Positions 1-11,500 of a stretch of DNA of 64,000 nt are shown one piece after another; positions within the stretch are counted from its first letter, which is position 1, and each line of letters opens with the position of its first letter. Position numbers and translations under genes: made by a program. A model generated the notes under the pieces. The model saw only the letters and a program-made list of their open reading frames with translations, was not told the origin of the DNA and did no database searches. Source of the DNA: Zopfochytrium polystomum (lineage: Eukaryota; Chytridiomycota; Chytridiomycetes; Chytridiales; Chytridiaceae); assembly GCA_025765615.1 (NCBI GenBank), contig JAIVFJ010000082.1:203001-267000 (forward strand). The letters are read 5' to 3'.

Positions 1-1160
1 GAATTCTGATCTGAACCTGTTATCATACCCACCACGGAGGTTGGGGCACTCGGCACCTGTGCATCGTGCAGCAGATGCAGGCCGTGCGACAGCATTCCAG
101 CCGGTGTGCCCAGCACGGCCATTCGTCTATTTGTCCACTCCTTCACCTTTGTAGCGTTGGCAAGCCGAGAAGGGTGATAGCATTCGATAAGATATTTCAT
201 CGCCTCAACGTGGTCGCACTGGACGGCGGCCGTCTCAAACAGTCGCACTGCTTTCTCCCACTGCCGCTGGTCGTAAAACTTCTTGCCTTCGTAAAAGTCA
301 TCTTCAGGGTTGTACACTGCAGGAGGCGTGATGTGGGTCGGACTGTACTCTGGAGGCGGGCCCAAGAGCTCTTCCTCGGTGAGTTCAGGATCAATGATGG
401 CTTGGAACGCGTTCACAATCGAAGACAGAATGCCAGCGCTCGACGTCGGGGTATTGGGTGTCTGGACTTGACTCCCTCGGTGCCTCGTCTGCGCCGAGGA
501 GGACGATGTCGAGATTGCGGTTGCAGCCTTGCCGCCTGCTCCGCCGCCACTGCTGGGCTGGCTGGCTTTCGATGTTGGCGCAGTGGTGGCGGGGCCCGTC
601 GCCGAGGCGGGAAGCGGCGACTCGCCCCGCTGCGCGACAACGGTAACAACGCCAGGGGTGGTGGCAGGGGCGGCTTCGACGGGCGTCTTCTCCTTTTCCT
701 CCGCCTCCTCCTGCGGCGGCTCTGCGCTCCTTCGCGACGAAACGAAGCTTTCGTCCGAGGTGTACCCGTCCTCGCCGTCCTCGTCGGCGTCTTCCATCTT
801 GTCGCGGATCGAGGGGCCTACGGGCCAGCCAGCGGGCGCCAACTGATTTGCGAGGTCCTGCGGAGTGGCCATGGTGCTCCTGGCGGCAGTGTTGGTGGCG
901 GGAACGGTGGTAGTAGTAGTAGTGTTGGTGGTGGTGGTGGTGGTAGTGGTGGCGCCGACGGTGGCGGCGGCTGCGGTGGCGACGGGATCTGCCGGCAACG
1001 GGGGAAGATCGATGGGTCGTCTTTTTTGCCCTCCTGCAACCACCTCTGTCTGCTGCTGCTGGGACGACGGCTCCGACGCGACCACTGCATTGAAATGAGG
1101 CGAGCGCGTCGCTGGGTAGATGAGCCCGGTGACGGGCACGTCCTCGGATTCCGACGCCAT
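1..1160 (-). CDS. Partial protein with C-terminal TPR/Sel1-like helical repeat region (runs off left edge)
   Basis: An open frame starts at the ATG at 1160 (MASESEDVPVTGLIYPATRS) and stays open to base 1, so about 386 N-terminal residues are visible and the C-terminus is missing. The first ~250 residues are low complexity (Gln, Ala, Thr runs, a Glu-rich stretch). They are followed by an ordered helical segment with DDFYEGKKFYDQRQWEKAV and LFETAAVQCDHVEAMKYLIE, which looks like TPR or Sel1-like repeats: a bulky residue-Ala pattern with about a 35-residue period. Such repeats usually scaffold protein complexes, but the partner cannot be named. It lies downstream of the bZIP gene on the same strand. 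The frame is supported by GC-rich third positions in the ordered part. The repeat assignment is an inference from pattern, not from a recognised full family. Confidence 0.55.
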   Translation of the reverse strand, partial: MASESEDVPVTGLIYPATRSPHFNAVVASEPSSQQQQTEVVAGGQKRRPIDLPPLPADPVATAAAATVGATTTTTTTTNTTTTTTVPATNTAARSTMATPQDLANQLAPAGWPVGPSIRDKMEDADEDGEDGYTSDESFVSSRRSAEPPQEEAEEKEKTPVEAAPATTPGVVTVVAQRGESPLPASATGPATTAPTSKASQPSSGGGAGGKAATAISTSSSSAQTRHRGSQVQTPNTPTSSAGILSSIVNAFQAIIDPELTEEELLGPPPEYSPTHITPPAVYNPEDDFYEGKKFYDQRQWEKAVRLFETAAVQCDHVEAMKYLIECYHPSRLANATKVKEWTNRRMAVLGTPAGMLSHGLHLLHDAQVPSAPTSVVGMITGSDQN

Positions 1161-1483
1161 TATTGCTTGTTTGCTTGCTTGCTTGCAAGGCCAAAGGAAA
1201 AGTGAAAAGCGTGATGTGATCTCCAAGTAGTGCGAGCCAGTCACGGCTCAAGGCTCAGTTGCAATTCAAGGCCACTTTTTTTATGCGGGTCGCGTAACGC
1301 GAGATCGCTCCGCACAGTGATTCAAACAAAACAAAACTGAGTGAAAAAATATACGAACTCTTTACCAATCCTCTCTCGCTCACTCACTCGCTCACTCACA
1401 AAGGGCAATAATATTAATGGAAAGACAGTCGGCAACGCCCTCGCCACACGAATCATCAACGGATCAACGTTCCACTCAAAAAG

Positions 1484-4126
1484 TCAAAGGGCTGCGACGG
1501 GTGCCGCCGCTGCCGACGAAGTGGGCGCCAGCGACTTGTCGCCCGCTTGCTGAGAGGTCCTATTCCACCGCACCAGCTTCGCGGAGACAACCTCCACGTC
1601 CAGCTGCAAGAACATGCCTCCCTCGGCCGCAGCGCCCCATGACTCTCCGTCGTCTGCCTCATCTTCAGGCGCCCAAAGACGCTCTGCGCCAATGCCTTCA
1701 ACGCGCGCAGAGCTTGCTTGGTCCAACATAACCACCTCCTCTCCTTCTGAGTCGAACCAGGTCGCTCCTACCAATCCCGCGTCCTGTAAGGACGCAACAT
1801 TGTCTCCACGCGCAGCAGTGGGTCTCTTTTCCAAGTGCGCTAACAAAGAGATGCGGTGCTTGGTATGTTCAGTGGTCTCAACCTTCCCTTGGCCAAACTT
1901 CGATTGGCAGTCCACGGTGCAGCTGGTTGCGGCCAACGACTTGCTTTGAGCCCCATCAATCCATGCCAGGCCCGTCTCCTCTTCCGAGTCCACCTTTACG
2001 TGCTTGCCTCGAATCCTGCGGGACAGCAACCCAGCATTCACGTCGTCAGAACTGCTGTCGCTTAATGGAATCAAATCTGTCCGCAGCGGCCGACCGACCG
2101 CGGTTTCGTGGACAGTAAGGCCCATCTCCGCGCCGGAAAATCGCCTGCTCTCCTCCAGCAATCCGCTGAGCCAAACGATGCGACCTTGCGACTCTGCGGA
2201 CAGATCCGCTTCCTTTGCCAGGGTCAAGAATACCTCGGAGAGCCGCGGAACAGGAAGAGTGAGGGAAGATTCAATAACACTACATGTCGCTGGCTGGGAA
2301 ATGCCCGCTCGATAAGGATCCAAAAGCGCGTGCGAGAGATGGCTTCCAACGGACAGGGAGGTTGTCGGAGCGATAATAAAGTGGGACGAGGGCGCAGCAG
2401 CTGCAAAAGCTGCTGATGTGTGGCAAGCTCCTGATACGGCCGAGCAACCCGCTACATTACTCGCCGTCGAATGCGTTCCATCCAGAAGAGGAACATCGGG
2501 GAAAGTCGGACGAGAAGAGAAGACTCGGGGAGAGAACTTGGGCACAATGTCTGTCATTGAGCTGAAGTTTGCGATATGAGCACAACAATCTTAAATTGAG
2601 CAACGGAAACCCAACTTACTTTCTTGAAGCGACGCTTGTGCTTTGGCGATCAAAGCCTAGACTTGTCGGAAACAGAAACATCGCAAACGAGAAGAAGAAC
2701 GCCTGGAAAATATTGTTACATCTTTTGAAAGGTAAGGAACAAGACAGCCTACCGCAAAGATTGCACCAATCTTCTTGTTGGCGGCCATGGTGCTAGGACC
2801 TTCGAAAGCTTCAGAGTAACCGCGCTTCCCAAGCAATCGACTATCCGCAGGTGCTGGAATTGCCCGGCCAGTTTCAAAATCGCCCAGATCGAAAAGGAGA
2901 TCATCCAAGGATAACATCTTTCCATCCTCAGCCGAGTCAGGCAGCCGACCTGGAGGCGCGCGTTGATTCCACTGTGAGAGAGTTCTTCTCAAATAGACAT
3001 TTTGTTCCCGGATTTGATTTCCCCATTTCTCCAGCTCCAGAAGTCTTTCCTTCAATGCTTCATTCTCCCTTATGAGGGACTGCGCATGAGTTTCCAAGGA
3101 AGACAAGTGCTCTTTTCGTCGCTTTCGTGACTGGTCTGCGGCTTCGCGATTTTTCACCATCCGCTCATGCCTTTTCGCTTCGGCGGGATCCGTGAAAACG
3201 GGTGTCGGCGCCGCCACCGGCTCATTTCTCTCCAATTGTCGGAGAACCGGCTGGGCATAGTTGGAAGTTGGTGTTTCCATTCCACCCGGTGTGAATGGGG
3301 TAGATTTTGTTGAACAAACTGTCTTGCTTCCGTTCAAAGTGTCACCACCACATTCAAGTTTCACGCGAGCGCCAGGAGTGGAGGGGGTCGGGCCGTCGTC
3401 TTGACAATAAGGGGCTGACTCGTCTGAGGACAAAGGTTGAGTACCCTTCTTTTTACGGCCGGGCTTCCGGCGCACTGGCTCGACAAGAAGTTGTTGACAG
3501 GACAGCGCTGTTTCCGAGTGAAGAATTTCGAGCAGCTGCTGAGAGGGCTGCGGCATGGGGACATCCGGTGGAAGATCGAGGGCGGTCTGCGCAGGAGGCA
3601 TTAAACAGGGAGTCGGTTTGGCAAGGTTAGGATAGTAGTAGTCATCGCTGTCCCTGATAATTTGGTTTGCCGATGACAAGGGGGAGAGCACATCGTTCAT
3701 CCGTCCAGAATTGGGGATTGAAAATGGCTGAGGCGAGTCCCCTGGCGACGAGAACGCAACAACGCTACTCGGGGACGGTCGCGGGGAGGTCAATTTCTCA
3801 GAAATAGTGTGCGCGGGGGACAGAGCTCCTGCTGGCTCAGCCCTAATTTGTTGTGGAGCTTTCAGAAGATCACCGTCCGCAGACGCGTCAGAAAAAGGAG
3901 ACGGCAAATCCAGGAACAAGGCGCATGGATCATCATCATCGTTGGTTAAGGAACCCAACGTCTCCTCCATACTATTAAGTACCGGTTGTTCGAATAGAGA
4001 GGAGTCTTCGGAAAAAAGCAGCGAAACGTCATGCGGAGTGATAGCCGCCGCGTGACTGTTCACGCCGTTTTCCTTATATTCGGCGTCGGTCACAGAAGAT
4101 GTCGAGAAATCGAATAAGCTCTCCAT
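1484..4126 (-). CDS. ATF6-like membrane-tethered bZIP transcription factor
   Basis: Three exons (4126-2753, 2702-2620, 2561-1484) join in frame to about 844 residues. Exon 1 carries a Ser/Pro/acidic activation-type region, then a basic region near residues 318-340 (MVKNREAADQSRKRRKEHL, fitting N-x-x-A/S-A-x-x-S-R) and a leucine zipper. It closely resembles ATF6, whose basic region has the same NRESA-QSRKKKKE layout. After about 75 residues, splicing across a 50-nt intron creates a single hydrophobic helix (KKIGAIFAAFFFSFAMFLF, about 454-474). Some 370 residues follow that would be lumenal. The design predicts an ER-anchored factor released by Site-1/Site-2 proteolysis. Candidate RxxL-type sites exist in the lumenal part (for example RISL), but which is used is unknown. 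The start is the ATG of MESLFDFSTS; an upstream TTG in frame was not used. Confidence 0.82.
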
Positions 4127-4805
4127 CAGCGGGGTAGTAGAGATTCCCCTTGAAAACAACTCTGAGCCCTCGCCCAGGGATGGAGCACTTGTGAAAACAG
4201 CTGCAGGGGGTAATTGCGCATTCCGGTCTGGCAGTGACTGCTCTTAACGTGAGGAGTGCGGGCGGACGAGCGATTTTGGCGGCGATCTTGTTGTTTGCTG
4301 CTGGCGCATCGCGCCGCGGTGGAAGGGTTGCGGCCCGCGGTGAGGGTGGGTCCAGGGCCGACTGTCTTGGCAGTGGGCGCTGGCGCCAGGCGGCGAAAGT
4401 TCCTCGATCCCGAGTCGACAACCAGACCTGACGGTAGCGACGCCAAGGGCGGGCACGAGGCGGGCGGAACGGCGGCCGCGGCCGTAGCTGAGGGGGGCAT
4501 CGGCCATAGTTTCGGCTCTTCTCTGGAAGGAGGGCGGTGGTTGACCACACGTGCTGCTGCTGCTGCCTCTTGCTGCTTGCGGTAAGATCTTTGTCTGACA
4601 GCAGCTGAGGTGTGGCGGCGGCCGCCTTTTCCATTTTCTTCCACGTCAAAAGGCCAAACAGACCAAACCTTTCCTTGTGTCAGGCTGTAATGTTGCTAGC
4701 TCACTCTCTGTCCCTCACAGTCTCTTTCTGTCTCTCCATCTGGCTGCTGTTACTTTCTTGTTCTCTCTCTCACTCTCCCCTCTTCTCCTCTCCTCTCTCC
4801 TCCTC

Positions 4806-4847
<42 letters not shown>

Positions 4848-5351
4848 CTTGTCCCGCGACGAAGTCGTCGTGGAACTTTCCACCGCAACGGGGGTGGCAA
4901 ACACAAAGCGGCTGGCTCTGCGAACCACTTTCATTGTCGCTGCGCACCAAGTCCGAGGCGGACCTACCACACGTAATAGGTCATAAGCTGAAAGAGGTCA
5001 TCCAGCACACATTATTCTCCGAAAGTCACAACCCCGCTCATAAAACGCTCATTGTTCTTGTTCTCGTTTCTCGGAACGGAGCTGAGTAACTCACTCTCTA
5101 ATTGGCCTGGGCGGGCGGGCAGGACCCGACAAACTAAACCCACGCTCGCTCGCTGCAGGCCGCAGATAGGATAGCACGCGAAACTGGGCGAAAGTGGAAA
5201 CCTGCAACAACCCCAACCGTGGGGACTCCGCTGACCCGCACCGCCACCGCACCCAACAAAATGAATGGAAAAAGGGAGGCGAGTGAGACATGAGAAAGAA
5301 AGAAAACCCAAAAAAGCACGAAGGAACCGCACCGCCCACCTCTGCCCCACA
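4127..5351. promoter_or_regulatory. Shared intergenic region between divergent bZIP and LITAF genes, with (CT)n tract
   Basis: The bZIP gene leaves to the left and the LITAF gene to the right, so this 1.2-kb stretch should hold both promoters. Bases 4127-4650 are GC-rich and contain several upstream ATG frames on the minus strand that do not join convincingly to the bZIP frame. I read them as 5' leader with upstream ORFs. A (CT)n tract lies at about 4808-4846. No TATA box is convincing. Confidence 0.4.
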
Positions 5352-6119
5352 ATGTCTCACCACCAGAAAGGTTACTCGGCAGTTCCCACAGAGGACCTCC
5401 TAGCACTCAACGATCAAGTTGCCGCAAGCAGCAGCAGCACCAGCAGCACCAGCAGTAGCCACCAGAGCAGCGACAAGAAACAGGGCCAGCCTGCGGGCCT
5501 AACAGCGGCGATCGCCGATCCCGCCGCTCCTCACTTCATCGTTCCCATGGATACCACCACAGACCCTGCAGCCGCCGCCGCCGCCGACGCCGACGCCCCG
5601 CCGGCATACCAACCTCCCGATTCGACGTTCTTCCTGCAGGTGCCGACGTACTTTTTCAGCGCACCGGGCCGCAGCGTGCCCGTGCAGCTTCCCGTCGTCC
5701 ACCCTGTCACCGGCATCCCACAGATGCAGCTGGTGCCGGGCCAGCAAGCACCGATGGTTGTGCTGCACGGGTCGGAGCCGTCCGACGATCTGCTCCGCGA
5801 AGGCAAACCAGTGGTTATGATGTGCCCGTACGAAGGCATTTACGTCATGACGATGGTCGGGAGGAGGCCCAGTTGAGTGTCGAATGTGTGTGTGTGGGGT
5901 GGACTTTGCCAACTTACCACCCCTGCCATGCTACCGCCACCCACCTCCCCCTTTTCTTTACCCTCATCAGGCTGCCTTGCCTGGGGATCGACGGGCCTAA
6001 TGTGCATGTGGGGATTCGGTCCCTGTGCGGTGATTCCGCTCTTTGTCCCGAGCTGCCAAAACATTGTGCATTCCTGCTCGTCCTGCCGGAAGGACCTGGC
6101 GACTGTCCCGGGAATCTGA
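5352..6119 (+). CDS. LITAF-domain (LPS-induced TNF factor-like) membrane zinc-ribbon protein
   Basis: Two exons, 5352-5871 and 5971-6119, give about 222 residues. The N-terminal half is Ser/Ala-rich and carries a PPAY motif (APPAYQPP) of the kind that recruits WW-domain NEDD4 ligases in LITAF proteins. The C-terminal domain has the LITAF order: CPYE, a Trp-containing linker, a hydrophobic membrane-inserting stretch (GLMCMWGFGPCAVIPLFV), then HSCSSC. LITAF proteins sit on the cytosolic face of late endosomal membranes. The first knuckle reads CPYE where the family has CPxC, so one zinc ligand appears replaced by Glu. The exon join uses a GTTGAG donor in phase 1, matching the acceptor phase; the same unusual donor is used in the GID4 gene here. 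An in-frame ATG at 5265 would add 29 basic residues; I prefer MSHHQKGYSA. Confidence 0.75.
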
Positions 6120-7033
6120 GCGAGAGGGAGGGATGAATGTGGGTTGGTCGAGAAAGGTGCGAAGCAACAGAGACTCATACAAGTACGACATTCCTTTTAT
6201 GCTTGGTCTTGAAAATGGAGAGAGAGAGAGCAGTGCCACAGATACAGTCAGCCGCACCCGACGCTGGGCCTTATCTCGTGTCGCACGGGCGGTTCTCGCT
6301 CCTTCAGTTTGCTGTGCGTTTTTCCAGAAGGGTGCGAACAAGAAAGAAAAGAGTGCCGGTCGAGATGTGGTCCGCCCGTCTCTCTCTGGTGACGACGAAC
6401 AAAGGACCTCTTTCCAGTGAAGAACGGTTCTTCCATTGAGTTGCGTGGCCACGTCCACGGAAGCTGTGTTACGTGACGCCCGCTGTCTCAGCAAGTAAGC
6501 GGGAGACAGGGGGACAAACAATTATGGCTCAAGGTGGGTTGTTTGGGTTTCTCTTCTGTTTTTTTCCCCAAACGTTGGAGAATAGAGGTTCGCATCGCCG
6601 CACCTCCACTCTGTGAGCCTGCGAAGAAGGCAACCGACCACACCAAGTGTAGCTTCTGTCAAGCAAACCGCCACAATGGCAGTAGTCGGTGAGTGTGACT
6701 CTCTATCGCCGCCGGGCACCCGCGCCGGCTGTTCCCCTCAAACCCACGGCGGTCCTTGGCAGTTGCGTGGTGGCCGTTCCTTTGGCCAATAGCTCTTCTC
6801 CCCCTTCCCCCCCGCCCTCACCCCTACCCACCGCCGACCACTGCTCCTGTCGTCACGCTGGCGCGACGCGACCGCATTTGCGGGTGGTCGCTCCTTCGGT
6901 CGACAGCCCTTCTTTCCTCCTTACGGCCTCCGCCAACGACTGGGGGCACGCACACACACACACACAGAGCGGCCGCCACGGTTCCAGTCGTGGTCTGGTG
7001 GTGACCGTGGTCGTGTGTGTGTTGTATGTGTGT

Positions 7034-7083
<50 letters not shown>

Positions 7084-7654
7084 TTGCCTCCCACGCTTGC
7101 GCCTCTTCTTCTCTGGGGGCAAGTAGTGGCGGTGGGGGCGTAGAGCAGGACCGGGTGTAAACTTCACGCTCTCTAACGTCAACGGGGGTTTGTTTTGGCT
7201 TTGCCCTGTCCAAGTCACGGGCGTGGCTGCCACAAGAATGCTCCCTGTTCGTGAGAACAACCTGTCTCACGCTCTCTATTTACCATTTACCTCTTTCATG
7301 ACACAACTTCCCCGTATGTTGGTCGTGAGGCCTTACACTGCTTGTAAGAGTGATATCTTCCATTTTTATTCTCACGTGCGCTGACCATTCCTGTCCCTAC
7401 TTGACTATTTCGCTTGAATTGTTGCACCTTGGCCTTCTTTGTCTGTCATTTACTCAACTGTCGGTGGGCGTTATACATGTGTGTTCGGAAACGGCCCCAC
7501 AACGACGTCCCGCGGCTTATTTTTGAAGGTCTCAACCGAAAACCAAAAAAGAAAAAATAATGGGTTTTTCTCCCCACAGTCCAGCCGGCCGGCATTCGCC
7601 TGGCGGTTTTGCCGGTGGACTAATGCAATCGCAAATAATTGATAAGAACGAGAG

Positions 7655-7692
<38 letters not shown>

Positions 7693-7786
7693 TGAGACAG
7701 ACAAACAGGAAACTGAGAGAGAGAGAGGAGGGAAGCGAAGGGGCAGAGCGGACGGCGGTGGAGTGTGGCGGCAAGATGTATTCATC
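6120..7786. other. Intergenic stretch with microsatellites upstream of the velvet gene
   Basis: No gene is supported here. It holds a long (GT)n tract at about 7027-7081, short (AC)n near 6952 and (GA)n at about 7653-7688. At 6676 a Kozak-like ATG (ccacaATGG) is followed after 13 coding bases by a perfect donor (gtgagtg). This could be a leader or first exon of a gene to the right, but no matching acceptor can be assigned. Confidence 0.4.
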
Positions 7787-8302
7787 ATGGCTGCAGTGGA
7801 GGATCATTCTGACATGCAGCGGACAGGCAGACAAACAGAGCAACCAAAGGCTCCACCATATAGAGAGGCTGACACACAGACAGACAGAAGTCCCGGAAAT
7901 TACCTTCCTGCAGCAGGTAGGACAGACCAGATTTTTGCACTTTCTGCCATATGGCAGCTGTGCAAACCAAACAAACAACAATTATTCATTGCCTGTTTCT
8001 TCTTTTTTTCTTTTTTTCTTTTCCTTCTTCTTTCTTTCCCACCCAGCAGCGCCAGCCAATCCAAAAAATAAAAATATTTAATAGTTTTGCCTTTTGTTTT
8101 TTTGTTTCTTTCCCAGAAAGATTCCGCTCCCCGACTCCGATCCCGCGGGGTGGTGGGTGTTGGCAGTTCAGCCCCAGCCAGCTTCTGACGCCCGAGCAGA
8201 CAGAGAGACAGGTGGAAAATGGAGCGTGGGACAAATCTCAGAGAGAGAGAGAGACAGAGAAACAGGGACAGAGAGAGAGAGAGAAGAGGGTAGTGTGTGT
8301 GC

Positions 8303-8333
<31 letters not shown>

Positions 8334-8414
8334 AGTGTGTGGCCTTGACGGGGGAGCCAGCCAGGAGGAATTGTGACGAGACAAACCCCTTATGTCACTC
8401 TTGCGGTGGTGGGG

Positions 8415-8507
<93 letters not shown>

Positions 8508-11500
8508 CCTCTCTCTCTCTGCTCTCCTCTCGTCTCCCCCGTCCCTCCATCATCATCATCATCATCATCATCTTCGCCGTCATCCATCAATATAACACAC
8601 CGCCCCCGATTCCCGACAAAAATATCATCTCTCCTTCGTTCGCCCACCCCACGCACCCTCCCTTCTGCCCCGCTCGCTGGCGTCAACACCACGCCGTCAA
8701 ACGGTAAACTCTCTCTCTCTCTGTCTCTCGCTTGCTCGTCACTTTACCGTTCTCGCTCTTTCCAGCACAACTTTCACAGTATCGTCCTCTCATGCACCGT
8801 AGCAGCAGCAGCAGCAACAACAACAACAACAACAACAACAACAACCACGACTCGACCGGAGGGGGGGTCGGCGCCGTTGATGGCGACGGCGGCGGCGGCG
8901 GCGGCGCTGGCGAGGGCGGCAGTGGCGACGAGGACAGCGGCGGCGGCAACGCCAGCCGCGAGCGCGAGGTCGGTCGCAAAGAGGCACATGCCAGTTCTAG
9001 CGAACAAACGGACCCCCTCCCCCCACAGCCTGCAGAGAAGAGGAAGAAGAGGAAGAAGAAGATCAAGAAGAAAAACAAAGAAAAGAAGAGGAGAAAGCAC
9101 TACTCGACTCCCGCCCTCGCGTCGCTACCACTATCTATGTCTCCCGTCTGTGCCATCTCTCTCTCTCTCTCTCTCTCTCACTCTCTCTCTCTCTCTCTCC
9201 TGTAATATCTCTCTCTGTCTCGACCCCCACTTTCTCTCCTCCCTCCCTCTTTCTCGCTCTCTCTTCCCCCTTAATTTTTTTTTAGGTTTTTTTTTTTTTT
9301 TTTGTTCTCACGCTGTTCCCATCCTTGCTCAAGAAAAGCAGTCCTGATCGCGCATGGGCTCACCTTTCCCAGCAGCAGCAAGAGCAGCAGCAGCAACTAA
9401 CCCAACAAATACCACCACCACTACCACTTCAAGTAAATACACGGCATGAACTGCCGCCTTCGTACGGCCGTCACTTTGCGCAACCGCAGCCGCAAACCAC
9501 CCCACTCAAGCCGGCAGCCACTCAACTTCAGCAGCGCGCCTTAGTCGAAAACACCTTAGCACAGGACTCTTCGCTTTCCCGCCGCGAAGCAACTCACGGG
9601 CCCCTTCTCCGGAACTACACCGACCACCAGCATCACCAGCACCACCAACACCACCACCACGATCACTTCCGCCCCATCCACAGCCAAGAGCACCACCACG
9701 AGCACTCTCGGCTCGAGCCACAACGTTTACCGTCCAGCGAGTACAGGCTGCACCAAGAGAGGCACGCGACGCCGCACGGGATCCACGACATTCCACCAAC
9801 CACTCACTACCATGCGCAATCGGCGACAGACTCCGCCGTGCACTCTCCAGCGGTGCCTTTTTCTGATTTGCAGAGCTCGTGGTGGGGCCTGCCTCTTCGT
9901 GGCGAGCCGCCCACCGTAGCAGCAGCACTTGCACCACCACAACCACCAGTGCCGCAGCGGAGATTTGAACTTGTTGTAAGACAGCAGCCCACGCGTGCTC
10001 GGATGCGCGGCTTCTCGGACACGAAGGACCGGCGACTTTTGTAAGTGGCCATGGCCGATATTCCTCATAGTCGGTGATGTCTCTTTCTTTCATCGACTCT
10101 TCTCGCCAGCGCGATGAGGAATCGCTCTCTTCCGTCTGTTGTTTTTTGTTTCTCTTGTTTCTCTCTCTCCCTCTCTCTCTGGCCTTCATCACGGGCGTAT
10201 CCTCCTCACGAGGTGCAAACAACCCCTATCCCAATGTTCTATTCGTGGCCGGTGTCAAAGTGAATCGAAACACTTGGTGGCGTCGCGATTTCACAGCTTA
10301 TTTTCCGTGGGTGGGATAACCCGGTTATTTGGTCTGACCCGACCCCGTCGTTAGGGATCCACCGCCAATACTTCAACTGTTCGTGCGTCAAGGGAAAGAT
10401 CAAGAGCGCACTCGGGCTTCAAGGTGCTTCACACGAATATCCTGCTTTTCGTATGCGCTCACTCGCATCTGTTCTGAATTCAATCTTTACATAAACAGTC
10501 TTGCCGACTGTGCCACTTTGGTGTGTCACGCGTCGTTGTGGTCGCCCAACGGTCTGGAAGACCGCAGTGTCGTTTCCAATCCTCGCAGCGGCGGCAGCAA
10601 CAGCAGTGGGGCTCGCAGCGCAACGCCCGCATCACAACGTCATCATCATCAGCACACCGCTCGACAAACTCCAGGCGCTCCTTACTCGGACCCAACCGCT
10701 CCGTCGTTCTCATCATCGAAGCACCCCCACAAAACCCACTTGAATCAGCCAGCTGGTGGCTCCACATCGCCCCCTCGATATATGGACCCCTGGAGTGGAT
10801 CACAGTATCATCCGCAGTTCTCAGCCGTTCCGGACTGGCGCTCAGTCGACGGAGCGCATCCAGTCTACGCACAAACTTCAGGGGAGACAAACGTTCCACC
10901 AACCCCGCCTAGACCTCATCAGGCGTCCAGCAGCTCCTACCAATCGCATTTGTATGTAAAACCAGAACACAACGCTTCGACTTCCCCTACTCGCACGTCT
11001 GGATCAAAGTTGTCGTCGACTGCGACCCGACGGTCTGGCAGTTCCGGCTCCCGATCGGGCGGCTCGGCAGCGAAACGCCAGGGTCCCAGCAATTGTGGGG
11101 TCCCTAGTGGTGCAGTGCTTACAACTAACAGACCTGGACGGCACTGAAGGAGTATTTTTTATTTTCTACGATCTATCTATTCGGACGCAAGGGCCGTATC
11201 GTCTTAAATTCACACTTATTGACGCAAACACGTCAGTGCATTTTTATTCCGGTCGACCTGCTGTTCAATTTTGTCTTGACGCCCACCTTCAAAAAAAAAA
11301 AAAAAAAAAAAAAAAATCCTCAACAGAACTGCTGGGTTTTCAACAGCAAAAGCAGTCGCATGGACGGACGTTTTTGAGGTCTTTTCGCCAAAGGCGTTTC
11401 CAGGAATGACTGGTGGGTGATTGGTTACGTGCAAGCCGCTTACCCAGAATCCATCTTTTTCTACCTTCCTCCCTTCACTTGCACCGACCCCTCCATTCCC

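Noticed and set aside
66..1205. Plus-strand 379-residue frame opposite the partial repeat protein
   Set aside because: It is the antisense shadow of the minus-strand gene, with Arg/Gly/Val-rich composition typical of GC-rich antisense and no domain.
7720..8081. Continuation of the 7787 frame through the C/T-rich stretch as one exon
   Set aside because: After LPAA the frame turns into Phe-rich translation of a T-rich tract with intron character, and a consensus gtagga donor is present at 7917.
8373..9347. Long plus-strand open frame rich in Leu-Ser repeats
   Set aside because: It is a translation of (CT)n microsatellites; the dinucleotide repeat is open in several frames at once, so frame length carries no coding information. 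Only the 8766-9201 part in another frame is considered coding.
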